DNA from: Sporosarcina sp. FSL K6-2383 | GTDB lineage: Bacteria > Bacillota > Bacilli > Bacillales_A > Planococcaceae | Length of the DNA stretch: 64,000 nucleotides | Reading direction: 5' to 3' | Assembly (NCBI RefSeq): GCF_038618305.1 | Contig: NZ_CP152017.1 | Coordinates: forward strand, 1,589,501 to 1,653,500 | Shown here: one piece after another, positions 35,339 through 45,146 of the stretch | Position numbering within the stretch: position 1 is the first letter of the stretch | How the letters are laid out: every line of letters starts with the position of its first letter | Position numbers and translations under genes: made by a program | Notes under the pieces: model-generated | Database searches by the model: none | What the model saw: the letters and a program-made list of their open reading frames with translations, nothing else | Told to the model about the DNA's origin: nothing

Positions 35339-36637
35339 ATGAAAAAAATCCATTTTGATACCTTACAGGAAACTTTATATAATGAAAAACTGTCGAATGG
35401 TCTTGATGTTTATATTTTGCCGAAACGAGGATTTTCAAAAACCTTTGTAACGTTTACAACGAAATATGGCTCTGTTGACCGAACATTTATCCCGCGGGGC
35501 AAAAAGGAAGAAGTAACTGTACCAGACGGGATTGCTCACTTTTTAGAGCATAAAATGTTCGAAAAAGAAGACGGCGATGTGTTCCAAAAGTTTAGTGTCA
35601 ATGGAGCATCTGCTAATGCTTTCACATCATTTACAAGAACTGCTTATTTGTTCTCAGCGACGGATAAGCTTTATGATAATACGGAGATCCTACTTGATTT
35701 TGTACAGGAGCCGTATTTTACAGAAAAGACGGTAGAGAAGGAAAAGGGTATTATTGCCCAGGAAATAACGATGTATGACGATGAACCTGATTGGCGACTT
35801 TATTTTGGGACCATTGAAAATTTATACCATGAACATCCTGTGAAAATTGATATCGCTGGAACAGTCGAATCGATTCAAGATATTACAGCGGAACATTTAT
35901 ATGAGTGCTATGAAACATTTTATCATCCGTCCAATATGGTGCTATTTGTAGTAGGTGCAGTTGATCCGGAAGAAATGATGGCATTTATTAAACAGAACCA
36001 GGATGCTAAAACATTTGATGAACCGGCTGAAATTGTCCGGATATTTCCCAAAGAAGGCGATGCCATTGCTAGCACAGAGCGTACGCTGGCAATGGACATT
36101 TCAAAGCCAAAATTCAATCTGGGTATGAAGTGCAACAAAACGAATGTTGCTGGGGAAGAGATGCTCATTCAGGAGCTGTCATCTAGCCTTGTGTTGGATT
36201 TGTTATTTGGTCGAACTTCGACATTCTATACAGCAGCTTACAATGAAGGGCTTATTGACGAGTCGTTTTCCTATGATTTTACGCTTGAAAATGGCTTTGG
36301 CTTTGCGATGGTTGGTTCGGATACAGATCAGCCACAGCAGTTGGAAAGTGCTATTCGTAAAACGGTGCAAGACGCAGTAGATCACTGGCCGATTACGACA
36401 GTGGAATTGGATCGGATGCGCAAGAAGAAAATTGGGCAATTCATGCGTTCATTGAATTCACCGGAATTTATCGCCAATCAGTTTACTCGTTATGCATTTA
36501 ATGATATGAACTTATTCGATGTAGTCCCAACGCTTGAAAAATTGACAGTCGACGACTTGCAAGCGGCTTTCAGAACATTCTCTGATAACAGTGGGCATTC
36601 GGTGTATTCTGTTGTACCTGCTAATAAAGACCAATGA
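35339..36637 (+). CDS. ymfH: M16-family zinc peptidase (YmfH type)
   Basis: A 432-residue protein with the inverted zinc motif HFLEH near residue 66 (GIAHFLEHKMFEKEDGD) and the distal Glu region (EKEKGIIAQEITMYDDEPDW). It pairs with the inactive ymfF product. B. subtilis relatives in the alb cluster (AlbE/AlbF) process a bacteriocin, but no bacteriocin precursor is seen here, so the substrate is open. The stop overlaps the ymfI start (ATGA). Confidence 0.92.
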   Translation: MKKIHFDTLQETLYNEKLSNGLDVYILPKRGFSKTFVTFTTKYGSVDRTFIPRGKKEEVTVPDGIAHFLEHKMFEKEDGDVFQKFSVNGASANAFTSFTRTAYLFSATDKLYDNTEILLDFVQEPYFTEKTVEKEKGIIAQEITMYDDEPDWRLYFGTIENLYHEHPVKIDIAGTVESIQDITAEHLYECYETFYHPSNMVLFVVGAVDPEEMMAFIKQNQDAKTFDEPAEIVRIFPKEGDAIASTERTLAMDISKPKFNLGMKCNKTNVAGEEMLIQELSSSLVLDLLFGRTSTFYTAAYNEGLIDESFSYDFTLENGFGFAMVGSDTDQPQQLESAIRKTVQDAVDHWPITTVELDRMRKKKIGQFMRSLNSPEFIANQFTRYAFNDMNLFDVVPTLEKLTVDDLQAAFRTFSDNSGHSVYSVVPANKDQ

Positions 36638-37371
36638 TTGAAGAACGGAAGTACTGCGTCGTACTTGGCGCATCTGGTGGCATTGGCGAAGCAATCAGCC
36701 GCAAGCTAGCCTCTGCTGGTTGGTCACTGTATCTTCATTATCATGAAAATACTTCGCAAGTGGATAATTTACAGAAGGAATTACGCTTAGCTCACCCACA
36801 GGCAGATTTTCAAGTCGTGCAAGCCGATTTTGCTTCAGAAGTCGGTGCGGAAGTGCTAGCCAAGCAAGTCCGGCAAGTAGCTGCAATTGTGGTTGCCAAT
36901 GGTCAATCTATGTTGAAGCTACTTACAGAAACGGCTGTGGAGGACATGGATGCATTATGGAAAGTCCATGTTCAAAATCCTGCAAGATTTATTAGCTTAG
37001 TGTCGCCTCAATTGCGCCAGCTCGATACCTCATATATTGTGTTCATCGGTTCGATTTGGGGAAATACGGGTGCGGCGGGCGAAGTAATGTATTCCGCTGT
37101 AAAAGGGGCGCAGCACGCTTTTGTGAAAGCGTATGCGAAAGAGGCCGCATTAGCAGGAACACGTGTCAATGCGGTGGCACCAGGCTGGATTGAAACCCGT
37201 ATGAATGATGCTATTCCGGCAGATGAGCGGCAGATGGTCGTCGACGAAATTCCATTGATGACCACCGGTACACCCAATCATATCGCAGAAGCTGTTCAAT
37301 TTTTGCTAAGTGGCAAAGCCGATTATATAACGGGCGACATTATGAAAGTAAATGGTGGCTGGTATATGTGA
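36634..37371 (+). CDS. ymfI: Short-chain dehydrogenase/reductase (YmfI type)
   Basis: An SDR of 245 residues: cofactor motif GASGGIGEAIS (~12), NG at VVANGQSM (~88), catalytic Ser in FIGSIWG (~137) and YSAVK (Tyr ~150, Lys ~154), VNAVAPGWIETRM, and the C-terminal DYITGDIMKVNGGWYM. It is close to FabG-type 3-oxoacyl reductases but sits outside any fatty-acid cluster, so the substrate is not assigned. It is translationally coupled to ymfH. Confidence 0.88.
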   Translation: MIEERKYCVVLGASGGIGEAISRKLASAGWSLYLHYHENTSQVDNLQKELRLAHPQADFQVVQADFASEVGAEVLAKQVRQVAAIVVANGQSMLKLLTETAVEDMDALWKVHVQNPARFISLVSPQLRQLDTSYIVFIGSIWGNTGAAGEVMYSAVKGAQHAFVKAYAKEAALAGTRVNAVAPGWIETRMNDAIPADERQMVVDEIPLMTTGTPNHIAEAVQFLLSGKADYITGDIMKVNGGWYM

Positions 37372-37377
37372 AGGAAC

Positions 37378-37468
37378 AAAAGGGAGCAATAGAACTCAGC
37401 CTAAGTTCGCCGCGTCCTGCGGCAACGTCTGAGTAACCAACGTCCTGCTGGCCCAATTCTCTCTTTTT
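37378..37468 (+). repeat. Compact structured element core, ymfI-ymfK copy
   Basis: It carries the P1-P4 core only. P1 is AAAAGGGAG-AAT (37378-37390) with ATT-CTCTCTTTT (37456-37467), unlike any other copy but still paired. P2 is ACTCAG (37394-37399) with CTGAGT (37429-37434). P3 is GCCGC-GTCCT-GCGGC (37409-37423); P4 is CCAAC-GTCCT-GCTGG (37437-37451, one mismatch). The unpaired CTAAGTTC is kept. Modules A, B and the terminal hairpin are absent. The T-rich tail after P1 might terminate transcription. Confidence 0.85.
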
Positions 37469-37555
37469 CTTTTTTCCTTTTCTTAATGAACTATATCCGT
37501 TATTATAGAACTATATTGCTTGTTGTGCGTCCTACTAACAAAAGGGGTGTGTCGG

Positions 37556-38353
37556 ATGGGTGAGTGGTATCTTGAATACGAAGTACAAGTAAACCGTCCT
37601 GGTCTTCTTGGCGATATATCTTCGCTACTTGGGATGTTGCGTGTCAATATTGTCACTATTAATGGTGTTGATGGTGGGCATAGGGGAATGTTATTACGAA
37701 CGGATCATGATGACCAGATTGAACGTTTTGCGCAAATTGCTTCGACGATGGATACAATTCAAGTGAAGAAAATCCGTGAGCCAAAGCTACGCGATATTTT
37801 AGCAGTCCGGCATGGTCGTTATATTCAACGTGATGTAGATGAAAGAAAGACGTTTCGCTTTCTTCGTAGTGAATTGGGAATTTTGGTTGATTTCATGGCG
37901 GAAATATTTAAACAGGATGGTCATAAACTGATTGGTATTCGTGGGATGCCACGTGTTGGGAAAACGGAATCGGTTGTTGCGGCAAGTGTCTGTGCGAATA
38001 AGAAATGGATTTTTCTGTCCTCTACAATGATTAAACAAACGGTACGCAATAATTTAATGGGTGACGAGTTTTCAGAAGATAATATTTTCATCCTAGATGG
38101 TATTGTGACGCGTCGGGCGGAGGATGAGCGCCATATGCAGCTTGTTCGAGAGATGATGCGGATGCCTACGATAAAAGTGGTAGAGCACCCAGATATGTTT
38201 GTACAACATTCTGAATATGACATTGAAGATTTTGACTACATTATTGAACTAAGGACCGACCCAGATCAGGAAATTACATATGATATGATGGAAAAAAACC
38301 ATATGATGTCCGACCAAGGGACAATGGGTGGTTCGGGCTTATTTAACTTCTGA
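37556..38353 (+). CDS. ymfK: YmfK-type DUF3388 protein with P-loop
   Basis: A protein of 265 residues starting MGEWYLEYEVQVNRPGLLGD, an ACT-like N-terminal domain (~1-75). A nucleotide-binding P-loop GMPRVGKTE follows (~140) and FILDGIVTRR (~185) may be part of the same ATPase-like fold. It matches the DUF3388 family that lies between ymfI and ymfM in Bacillales; its function is not known. The start at 37556 follows AAAGGGGTGTGTCGG. The next gene begins 16 bases downstream. Confidence 0.85.
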   Translation: MGEWYLEYEVQVNRPGLLGDISSLLGMLRVNIVTINGVDGGHRGMLLRTDHDDQIERFAQIASTMDTIQVKKIREPKLRDILAVRHGRYIQRDVDERKTFRFLRSELGILVDFMAEIFKQDGHKLIGIRGMPRVGKTESVVAASVCANKKWIFLSSTMIKQTVRNNLMGDEFSEDNIFILDGIVTRRAEDERHMQLVREMMRMPTIKVVEHPDMFVQHSEYDIEDFDYIIELRTDPDQEITYDMMEKNHMMSDQGTMGGSGLFNF

Positions 38354-38369
38354 CAGGTAGGTGTTTTTA

Positions 38370-39251
38370 GTGACAGGATTAGGTGATCGCCTTCGAGAGG
38401 CGAGAATAGCAAAAGGATTTACATTGGATGATTTACAGTCCATAACCAAAATACAAAAACGGTACCTTTCAGGTATCGAAAACGAAGAATATAGTATGAT
38501 GCCAGGGGCTTTCTACGTCCGTGCTTTTATTAAGCAGTACGCAGAGGCAGTCGGGTTGAATGCCGATGAAATGTTAGCGTTATATAAGGACAGCTCTCCT
38601 TCGGCTATTTCGAGAGAGGAGACGCAGCAAATTACCTCGCCAACAATGACGAGGAAAAGAGGCTTGCAAAGCAGTAACCGATTAAATGAAGTGATACCAA
38701 AAGTGATTGTTGCATTATTTATTATTGTCATATTTGTCGTCTTTTGGTTCCTTTATCAATCAGGGGTAGATAAGAATAAACTTGACGTCAACGTTGGACA
38801 AGAGGAACCACCGGTAACGGTTGAAAAGAAACCAACTCCTACAAAGCAAGAGCCTGATAAGGAAGTTGAAGGTGCTGAAGAGGATTCGATTGAGGAAGAA
38901 CCGGATCAAGAGGTTGAAAAACCGGAGCAGTCGCTTGTTTATGAAAGTACAAATGGAGAAACGTCAACATATGCATTGACAGGAGCAGAGACATTCATCC
39001 TTGAAATTAAAACGTCTGGAGATTCTTGGATTGGTGTATTAGATAGTGCCAAGAAAGAACGGATGGTACCAAATGCTGCTATTATGAAGGCTGGAGGAGT
39101 GGCTGAACTAAACGTCTCTGATACAGAATCAGTGAGGATTCGTGTAGGACGTACCCAGTCTACCGAAATTTTTGTCAATGGTGAATTGCTGAAATATGAA
39201 ACTGGGGATGTAACACAAAATATTATTATTGAATACAAGAAGGAATTATAG
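38370..39251 (+). CDS. rodZ: RodZ-like cytoskeleton-linked membrane protein (YmfM)
   Basis: The product has 293 residues from GTG 38370 (MTGLGDRLREARIAKGFTLDDLQ). An N-terminal Xre-type helix-turn-helix (~1-70; KRYLSGIENEEYSMMPGAFYVRAFIKQYAEAVG) would bind MreB. A Lys/Arg-rich linker leads to one membrane span (VIVALFIIVIFVVFWFLY, ~115-132), an acidic Pro/Glu-rich stretch and a C-terminal beta domain (DUF4115). RodZ supports cell shape. Its place before pgsA is standard. GTG 38361 is an alternative start with poorer spacing. Confidence 0.9.
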   Translation: MTGLGDRLREARIAKGFTLDDLQSITKIQKRYLSGIENEEYSMMPGAFYVRAFIKQYAEAVGLNADEMLALYKDSSPSAISREETQQITSPTMTRKRGLQSSNRLNEVIPKVIVALFIIVIFVVFWFLYQSGVDKNKLDVNVGQEEPPVTVEKKPTPTKQEPDKEVEGAEEDSIEEEPDQEVEKPEQSLVYESTNGETSTYALTGAETFILEIKTSGDSWIGVLDSAKKERMVPNAAIMKAGGVAELNVSDTESVRIRVGRTQSTEIFVNGELLKYETGDVTQNIIIEYKKEL

Positions 39252-39298
39252 TCATCTACCCAAGATGACTATTTTCTTTGAAAGGACAGGGATTTCGA

Positions 39299-39877
39299 AT
39301 GAATTTACCAAATAAAATTACAGTATCACGTGTGCTACTTATTCCAGTCTTTATGTTGTTCATGCTTGTGGATTTTGGTTTGGGCACTGTCACAGTGGTA
39401 GGCACTGAAATGCTAACAGGTCATTTGATCGGCGGACTCATTTTTATTGTGGCATCTATTACAGATTGGTTGGACGGCTATATTGCAAGGAAACATGGAC
39501 TCGTAACGAATATGGGGAAATTTCTAGACCCATTGGCCGATAAATTATTAGTCTCAGCTGCATTAATTATTCTTGTTGAACTGGGAACAGTGTCTTCATG
39601 GATTGTTATTATTATTATTAGCCGCGAATTTGCGGTGACAGGGCTGCGAATGATCCTTGCTGGTGGAGGGGAAGTTGTAGCAGCAAACCAATTAGGGAAA
39701 ATTAAAACGACAGCGCAAATACTTGCCATTGTATCACTATTATTGAATAATATCTTTTTCGAATCAATCGGCGTGCCATTCGGCATGATTATGCTATATA
39801 TCGCGCTACTATTTACAATTTGGTCTGGTATTGACTATTTCTATAAGAACAGACGTGTATTGATCGATTCAATGTAA
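39299..39877 (+). CDS. pgsA: CDP-diacylglycerol-glycerol-3-phosphate 3-phosphatidyltransferase
   Basis: PgsA makes phosphatidylglycerol phosphate, the step committed to phosphatidylglycerol and cardiolipin. It has 192 residues from ATG 39299 ([16 protein letters not shown]), after GAAAGGACAGGG. The CDP-alcohol phosphotransferase motif is complete: [12 protein letters not shown], then [10 protein letters not shown] (~60-85), with several membrane spans. A small hairpin (TCATCT/AGATGA, 39252-39270) separates it from rodZ, while cinA follows after 14 bases. Confidence 0.96.
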   Translation: MNLPNKITVSRVLLIPVFMLFMLVDFGLGTVTVVGTEMLTGHLIGGLIFIVASITDWLDGYIARKHGLVTNMGKFLDPLADKLLVSAALIILVELGTVSSWIVIIIISREFAVTGLRMILAGGGEVVAANQLGKIKTTAQILAIVSLLLNNIFFESIGVPFGMIMLYIALLFTIWSGIDYFYKNRRVLIDSM

Positions 39878-39891
39878 GGGGATGTTAATTC

Positions 39892-41133
39892 ATGAAAGCT
39901 GAAATTATAGCTGTTGGCTCGGAGCTATTGCTCGGTCAAATTACGAATACAAACGCTAAATTCATATCATCCAAACTTGCGGGAATTGGTATCGATGTTT
40001 ATTATCAAACGGTTGTTGGTGACAATCCTGCTCGATTAGATGAAGTCATTGATATTGCTAGGAAACGTGCGGATATATTAATCTTTACAGGTGGGCTTGG
40101 GCCAACGAAGGATGATATGACGAAAGAGACGATCTCTAAGCATATTGACACGACATTAGTAAGCGATAAGGAAGCACTTCGCTATATTCAACAGTATTTT
40201 GAACGAAGTGGGCGTGTGATGACGGATAATAATAAAAAGCAAGCACTTGTTTTTAAAGGGGCTACTGTGTTAGCAAACCGTAAGGGGATGGCGCCTGGAA
40301 TGGCGGTAGAGCATGAGGGTGTGCGCTATATTTTATTGCCTGGTCCACCACATGAAATGGAACCGATGTTCAGGGATGAAGTGATTCCTTATTTGTTGGG
40401 GGCAACCGGAAATAAGGACGTTATTACGTCTCGTGTTCTGAAGTTTTACGGGATTGGAGAGGCAGAGCTTGAATTTCGTATCCAATCCATTTTGGAGAAA
40501 CAGACCAATCCAACAATCGCCCCCTTGGCGACAGCTGATGCGGTGACACTACGCTTAACTGCAAAAGGACGTTCAGCTGATGAAGCCTTACAGCTAATCA
40601 CACCAGTGGAGGCGGAAATTCGAGCGGTTGTCGGAGAATTCATCTTCGGGATAGATGATGAAACACTATCATCTAAAGCCGCGAAATTACTAATTCAAAA
40701 CGGCTGGACGATTGCGGCAGCGGAAAGTTTAACAGCTGGTTTGTTCATGGCGGAGTTGGCTAATGAACCAGGGATTGGCTCATCACTTGCAGGCGGGATG
40801 GTCGTTTACAATGAACAGATGAAAATCGCTCAACTTGACATCGATCATACATTGCTCGATGAATTTGGCATTGTGAGTGAAGAATGTGCAGCAGCACTAG
40901 CGGTGAACATCCAGCGTAAGTTCGGAACGGATATCGGTGTGGGTCTTACAGGTGCCGCAGGTCCTTCTCCGCATGACGGAGAGCCGGTCGGGACCGTTTG
41001 GATTGGCATTTGCTTCAAAGAAGAAGAGCCGGTGACCTATAAATTGTTATTATCAGGCTCTAGGAACGCCAATCGTCTAAGAGCAGCAAGATTTGCACTC
41101 TATTATCTCATTCAACAGCTAGATGAGAAATAA
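39892..41133 (+). CDS. cinA: Competence/damage-inducible protein CinA
   Basis: The 413-residue protein consists of an N-terminal molybdopterin-binding-like domain (TGGLGPTKDDMTKETI at ~70; LLPGPPHEMEPMF) and a C-terminal CinA domain (AAAESLTAGLFMAELANEPGIG at ~280; GLTGAAGPSPHDGEPVGTVWIG) known for NMN deamidase activity in some bacteria. It lies directly before recA, as in many Firmicutes where both belong to the competence or SOS response. In this window a separate LexA-controlled promoter precedes recA. Confidence 0.95.
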   Translation: MKAEIIAVGSELLLGQITNTNAKFISSKLAGIGIDVYYQTVVGDNPARLDEVIDIARKRADILIFTGGLGPTKDDMTKETISKHIDTTLVSDKEALRYIQQYFERSGRVMTDNNKKQALVFKGATVLANRKGMAPGMAVEHEGVRYILLPGPPHEMEPMFRDEVIPYLLGATGNKDVITSRVLKFYGIGEAELEFRIQSILEKQTNPTIAPLATADAVTLRLTAKGRSADEALQLITPVEAEIRAVVGEFIFGIDDETLSSKAAKLLIQNGWTIAAAESLTAGLFMAELANEPGIGSSLAGGMVVYNEQMKIAQLDIDHTLLDEFGIVSEECAAALAVNIQRKFGTDIGVGLTGAAGPSPHDGEPVGTVWIGICFKEEEPVTYKLLLSGSRNANRLRAARFALYYLIQQLDEK

Positions 41134-41145
41134 GGTCAAAATTTA

Positions 41146-41202
41146 ATTTTGCCCCCTATTCTCAATTAAAAATCATATATGCCCTCTATTCTCATTTAAA
41201 AC
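41146..41202 (+). repeat. Two short direct repeats between cinA and recA
   Basis: TGCCCCCTATTCTCAATTAAAA (41151 region) and TGCCCTCTATTCTCATTTAAAA (41180 region) form a tandem pair ~28 bases apart. No function is evident. Confidence 0.6.
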
Positions 41203-41222
41203 GTAGATTCATAAAAAACTTT

Positions 41223-41273
41223 CGAATAAATGTTCGGTTTTTAGTTGAATGTTTTTGAATAACGGAGTATAGT
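41223..41273 (+). promoter_or_regulatory. recA promoter with upstream LexA box
   Basis: CGAATAAATGTTCG (41223-41236) matches the Gram-positive LexA consensus CGAAC-N4-GTTCG with one change. It sits just upstream of TTGAAT (41245-41250), a 17-base spacer and TATAGT (41268-41273). Confidence 0.85.
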
Positions 41274-41303
41274 AGAGACAGTAAGAAAATCTGAACGCAA
41301 ACA

Positions 41304-41325
41304 CAAACACTCTGAGGCGTGTTTG
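41304..41325 (+). repeat. Terminal-type hairpin in the recA leader
   Basis: CAAACACTC and GGCGTGTTTG arms (41304-41325, one mismatch) form a stand-alone, diverged form of the terminal hairpin seen before ribF, mutL and rimP. It ends 36 bases before the recA start. Confidence 0.6.
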
Positions 41326-41361
41326 ATAAAAAAAGAACATTATTTTGAGGGAGGAAATAAT

Positions 41362-42426
41362 TTGAGTGATCGTAAAGCCGCTTTAGACATGGCGTTAAAA
41401 CAAATTGAAAAGCAATTCGGTAAAGGGTCTGTTATGAAACTTGGCGAAAGGACTAACCTAGAAGTTTCAACATCTTCATCAGGGTCTCTTGCACTCGATG
41501 CAGCACTTGGTGTGGGCGGATATCCACGAGGTCGTGTTATCGAAATCTATGGACCTGAGAGTTCTGGTAAAACGACAGTTTCTCTCCATGCGATTGCTGA
41601 AGTACAAGCAAATGGTGGAACAGCTGCATTTATAGACGCAGAGCATGCGCTGGACCCAATTTATGCACGTAAATTAGGTGTGAATATTGATGAGTTAATT
41701 CTTTCACAACCAGATACAGGTGAGCAAGCACTCGAAATTGCTGAAGCGCTTGTCCGAAGTGGTGCTGTTGATATTATTGTTGTCGATTCTGTTGCAGCAC
41801 TCGTGCCAAAAGCAGAAATTGAAGGAGAGATGGGTGACTCACACATTGGGTTGCAAGCTCGTCTTATGTCACAAGCTCTACGTAAACTTTCTGGTGCTAT
41901 TAATAAGTCTAATACACTAGCCGTATTCATTAACCAGATTCGTGAAAAAGTAGGCGTAATGTTTGGAAGTCCTGAAGTAACACCTGGTGGACGTGCACTA
42001 AAATTCTATTCTTCTGTGCGAATAGATGTACGACGAGGTGAAGCGATTAAACAGGGCAACGATATTGTTGGAAACAAGACACGCATTAAAGTTGTAAAAA
42101 ATAAGGTAGCACCACCATTCCGTACAGCAGAAGTCGATATTATGTATGGTGAAGGGATTTCTAGAGAAGGTGAAATCGTTGATCTTGGTGTTGAACTCGA
42201 AATTGTTCAGAAGAGCGGATCATGGTTTTCATATGAAGGAGAACGACTTGGGCAAGGACGCGAGAATTCGAAACAGTTTTTGAAGGAAAATCCTGCGATT
42301 CGTGCAGAAATCTCCAATAAAATTCGTGAATCCTATGGCCTTGCGAATGCAAACTATGTTATCGCAGGTCATGACGAAGATGATGAAGATGAAGAACTAG
42401 AATTACTTCTCGAAGAAAAAAAATAA
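41362..42426 (+). CDS. recA: Recombinase RecA
   Basis: RecA drives homologous recombination and triggers LexA self-cleavage. The start is TTG 41362 (reads [17 protein letters not shown]), eight bases after GAGGGAGG; the frame extends to 41323, but that part lies in the leader. It has 354 residues with Walker [10 protein letters not shown] (~66), the Walker B region [12 protein letters not shown], and the conserved [25 protein letters not shown] loop 2 region. The C terminus is acidic, as usual. It is regulated by LexA through the site at 41223-41236. Confidence 0.97.
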   Translation: MSDRKAALDMALKQIEKQFGKGSVMKLGERTNLEVSTSSSGSLALDAALGVGGYPRGRVIEIYGPESSGKTTVSLHAIAEVQANGGTAAFIDAEHALDPIYARKLGVNIDELILSQPDTGEQALEIAEALVRSGAVDIIVVDSVAALVPKAEIEGEMGDSHIGLQARLMSQALRKLSGAINKSNTLAVFINQIREKVGVMFGSPEVTPGGRALKFYSSVRIDVRRGEAIKQGNDIVGNKTRIKVVKNKVAPPFRTAEVDIMYGEGISREGEIVDLGVELEIVQKSGSWFSYEGERLGQGRENSKQFLKENPAIRAEISNKIRESYGLANANYVIAGHDEDDEDEELELLLEEKK

Positions 42427-42434
42427 GTCGGAGT

Positions 42435-42480
42435 AAAGCCAATCGTCCTTTTTTGAAGGGATGATTGGCTTTTATTTTTA
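42435..42480 (+). terminator. recA terminator
   Basis: AAAGCCAATC (42435-42444) pairs with GATTGGCTTT (42463-42472), then TTATTTTT. Confidence 0.9.
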
Positions 42481-42508
42481 GTATTGTATCCCGATGACCT
42501 GTGAAACC

Positions 42509-42537
42509 TTGACATGTCATTTTTACACGGATACAAT
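42509..42537 (+). promoter_or_regulatory. Sigma-A promoter of rny
   Basis: A perfect TTGACA (42509-42514), a 17-base spacer, then TACAAT (42532-42537). Confidence 0.85.
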
Positions 42538-42641
42538 TAGAATTGTATAATTGAATACCTTTAAACTGATTTTGGCAGTATGTTGCATGTGGATATACGA
42601 GCCGACTGAAAATGAAAAGAATGACAGAGGAGGTGGCCTAA

Positions 42642-44201
42642 ATGCTAGAAATTATTATCATCTCCGTTTTGGTCAGTCTGCTTGTCGGTGCTGGTGTTAG
42701 CTATTTTGTTATTAAGAACGTGAATGATTCAAAAGTGACGGGTGCCAAAAATACTGCGGAACAAATTGTCGAAGAGGCGAAGCGTGAAGCAGAAGCTATG
42801 AAAAAAGAGGCACTTCTAGAAGCGAAGGATGAAACTCACAAACTGAGAATTGAAGCGGAATCAGAGGTCCGTGTACGAAGGTCGGAACTGCAAAAACAGG
42901 AAAACCGCCTTTTACAACGGGAAGAAAATCATGACCGCAAGGATGATGCTCTAAACAAAAGAGAAGCAGGTCTGGAGCGTAAGGAAGAAACGCTAACCGG
43001 AAGACAACAGCATATCGAGCAGATGGAACGCAAGGCGGAAGAACTTGTTGCCGTTCAAAAAACGGAACTTGAAAGAGTATCATCCCTCACAAGAGATGAA
43101 GCGAAAAGACTTATCCTGAGTGAAGTGGAGCAAGAACTCGCTACAGATATCGCTGTTATGACGAAGGAATCAGAACAACGTGCGAAGGAAGAATCGGATA
43201 AGAAATCACGTGAAATCTTATCACTCGCACTGCAACGTTTCGCAGCGGATCATGTTGCTGAAACAACTGTATCAGTTGTCAACTTACCAAACGATGAAAT
43301 GAAAGGTCGCATCATTGGGCGTGAAGGACGCAATATCCGCACACTTGAGACCTTAACGGGCATCGACTTAATTATTGATGATACACCAGAAGCAGTTATA
43401 TTATCAGGGTTCGACCCAGTTCGTCGGGAAACGGCACGTCTTGCATTAGAGAAACTTGTACAAGATGGACGCATTCACCCAGCTCGAATTGAAGAAATGG
43501 TTGATAAGTCAAGGCGTGAAGTGGATGAACTTATCCGTGAAACTGGAGAACAAACATCATTTGATATTGGAGTTCATAATTTACACCCCGATCTTATCAA
43601 AATTTTAGGTAGATTACGTTTCCGTACAAGCTATGGTCAAAATGTTTTGAAACATTCAACAGAAGTTGCCTACCTGTCAGGACTGTTAGCCGCTGAGCTT
43701 GGTGAGGATGTTACACTAGCAAGACGCGCAGGACTTCTACATGATATCGGAAAAGCGATTGACCATGAAGTCGAAGGAAGCCATGTTGAAATTGGTGTGG
43801 AGCTAGCAACGAAATACAAAGAACATCCAGTTGTCATTAATAGTATTGCATCCCATCATGGGGATACAGAAGCGACTTCGGTTATTGCGGTACTCGTCGC
43901 CGCGGCAGATGCTTTATCAGCCGCAAGACCTGGTGCACGCAGTGAAACACTGGAAAACTACATTCGTAGACTGCAGAAACTTGAAGAGATTTCAGAATCC
44001 TATGACGGTGTAGAGAAATCATTTGCGATTCAGGCGGGGCGTGAGGTTCGAATCATCGTTCGTCCTGATCAGATTGATGATATTACCGCGCATCGTCTAG
44101 CAAGAGATATTCGAAAGCGAATTGAAGAAGAACTTGATTATCCAGGGCATATTAAAGTAACGGTCATTCGTGAAACGCGAGCGGTCGAATACGCAAAATA
44201 A
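42642..44201 (+). CDS. rny: Ribonuclease Y
   Basis: This membrane-anchored endoribonuclease initiates mRNA decay in Firmicutes. The protein has 519 residues: an N-terminal membrane span ([21 protein letters not shown], ~3-23), a long charged coiled coil (~30-200), a KH domain ([25 protein letters not shown], ~220-245) and an HD domain with [21 protein letters not shown] (~365-385). ATG 42642 follows AGAGGAGGTGG. It has its own strong promoter and terminator and is followed by ymdB, the usual partner. Confidence 0.97.
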   Translation: MLEIIIISVLVSLLVGAGVSYFVIKNVNDSKVTGAKNTAEQIVEEAKREAEAMKKEALLEAKDETHKLRIEAESEVRVRRSELQKQENRLLQREENHDRKDDALNKREAGLERKEETLTGRQQHIEQMERKAEELVAVQKTELERVSSLTRDEAKRLILSEVEQELATDIAVMTKESEQRAKEESDKKSREILSLALQRFAADHVAETTVSVVNLPNDEMKGRIIGREGRNIRTLETLTGIDLIIDDTPEAVILSGFDPVRRETARLALEKLVQDGRIHPARIEEMVDKSRREVDELIRETGEQTSFDIGVHNLHPDLIKILGRLRFRTSYGQNVLKHSTEVAYLSGLLAAELGEDVTLARRAGLLHDIGKAIDHEVEGSHVEIGVELATKYKEHPVVINSIASHHGDTEATSVIAVLVAAADALSAARPGARSETLENYIRRLQKLEEISESYDGVEKSFAIQAGREVRIIVRPDQIDDITAHRLARDIRKRIEEELDYPGHIKVTVIRETRAVEYAK

Positions 44202-44203
44202 TT

Positions 44204-44247
44204 AAAAGGGGGCTTCCGCGCACTTCGGTCCGGAAGCCCCCTTTTCT
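44204..44247 (+). terminator. rny terminator
   Basis: AAAAGGGGGCTTCCG pairs with CGGAAGCCCCCTTTT (15 bp), then CTATT. The A4/T4 flanks could let it work in both directions. Confidence 0.9.
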
Positions 44248-44265
44248 ATTGGGAGAGAACTGTAC

Positions 44266-45063
44266 ATGAAAGTATTATTCATAGGCGATATTGTAGGTTC
44301 ACCAGGACGGGACATGTTGTTTGATTATTTACCTAGGCTGAAACGAAAATATAGCCCTGATGTTATTATTGCAAACGGTGAGAATGCAGCATCGGGTAGA
44401 GGGATTACGAAGGCGATTTTTGACGATTTACTGCGCGCAGGAGTAGATGTTGTCACAATGGGCAATCATACTTGGGACCAAAAAGAGATTTATGATTTTA
44501 TCGACGAGACAGATTATTTGATTCGCCCGGCGAACTTTTCGGATGAAGCCCCTGGTAGGGGAATGACGACGATTTCACGTGATGGTGTAACGTTGTCCAT
44601 TATTAATTTACATGGACGGACATTTTTACCGCCACATGGCGATCCATTTGAAAAAGCGGATGAACTAGTGTCCGAAGCGAAAGGGATATCTCCACTCGTA
44701 TTCGTCGATTTCCATGCAGAAGCAACGAGTGAGAAAATTGCGATGGGTTGGCACCTAGATGGCAAGGCTTCAGTAGTTGTAGGAACGCATACACACGTCC
44801 AAACAGCAGACGATCGCATTTTGCCGGGTGGAACAGCCTATTTGACGGATGCCGGTATGACGGGCCCTTATGATGAAATTTTAGGGATGAAAAAGGAAGA
44901 CGTCATTTACCGATTCCGCACCAATATGCCTGTACGTTTTGAAGTACCTAAAAATGGACGTACTCAGTTGAACGGTCTTTTTGTTGAACTGGACAATCAA
45001 ACTGGAAAAGCATTAGCAGTTGAGCGTGTAAGCATTAATGATGATCGTCCCCTCAAAGGATGA
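44266..45063 (+). CDS. ymdB: YmdB-type metallophosphoesterase
   Basis: The product has 265 residues of the calcineurin-like, YmdB family: FIGDIVGSPGRDML at the start, NGENAASGRG (~38), MGNHTWDQKEIYDF (~66) and VVGTHTHVQTADDRILPGGTAYLTDAGMTGP (~170-205) supply the two-metal site. B. subtilis YmdB cleaves 2',3'-cyclic nucleotides and affects motility/biofilm switching. It begins 19 bases after the rny terminator. An ATG after GGGAGAGAACTGTAC is used. Confidence 0.95.
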   Translation: MKVLFIGDIVGSPGRDMLFDYLPRLKRKYSPDVIIANGENAASGRGITKAIFDDLLRAGVDVVTMGNHTWDQKEIYDFIDETDYLIRPANFSDEAPGRGMTTISRDGVTLSIINLHGRTFLPPHGDPFEKADELVSEAKGISPLVFVDFHAEATSEKIAMGWHLDGKASVVVGTHTHVQTADDRILPGGTAYLTDAGMTGPYDEILGMKKEDVIYRFRTNMPVRFEVPKNGRTQLNGLFVELDNQTGKALAVERVSINDDRPLKG

Positions 45064-45146
45064 TTCGCGTCTAAACATCACCTCCGATTCATAGGATAGT
45101 TTATGGAGATATCCATTCCATAGATATCGGACAATAAGGAGGAATA

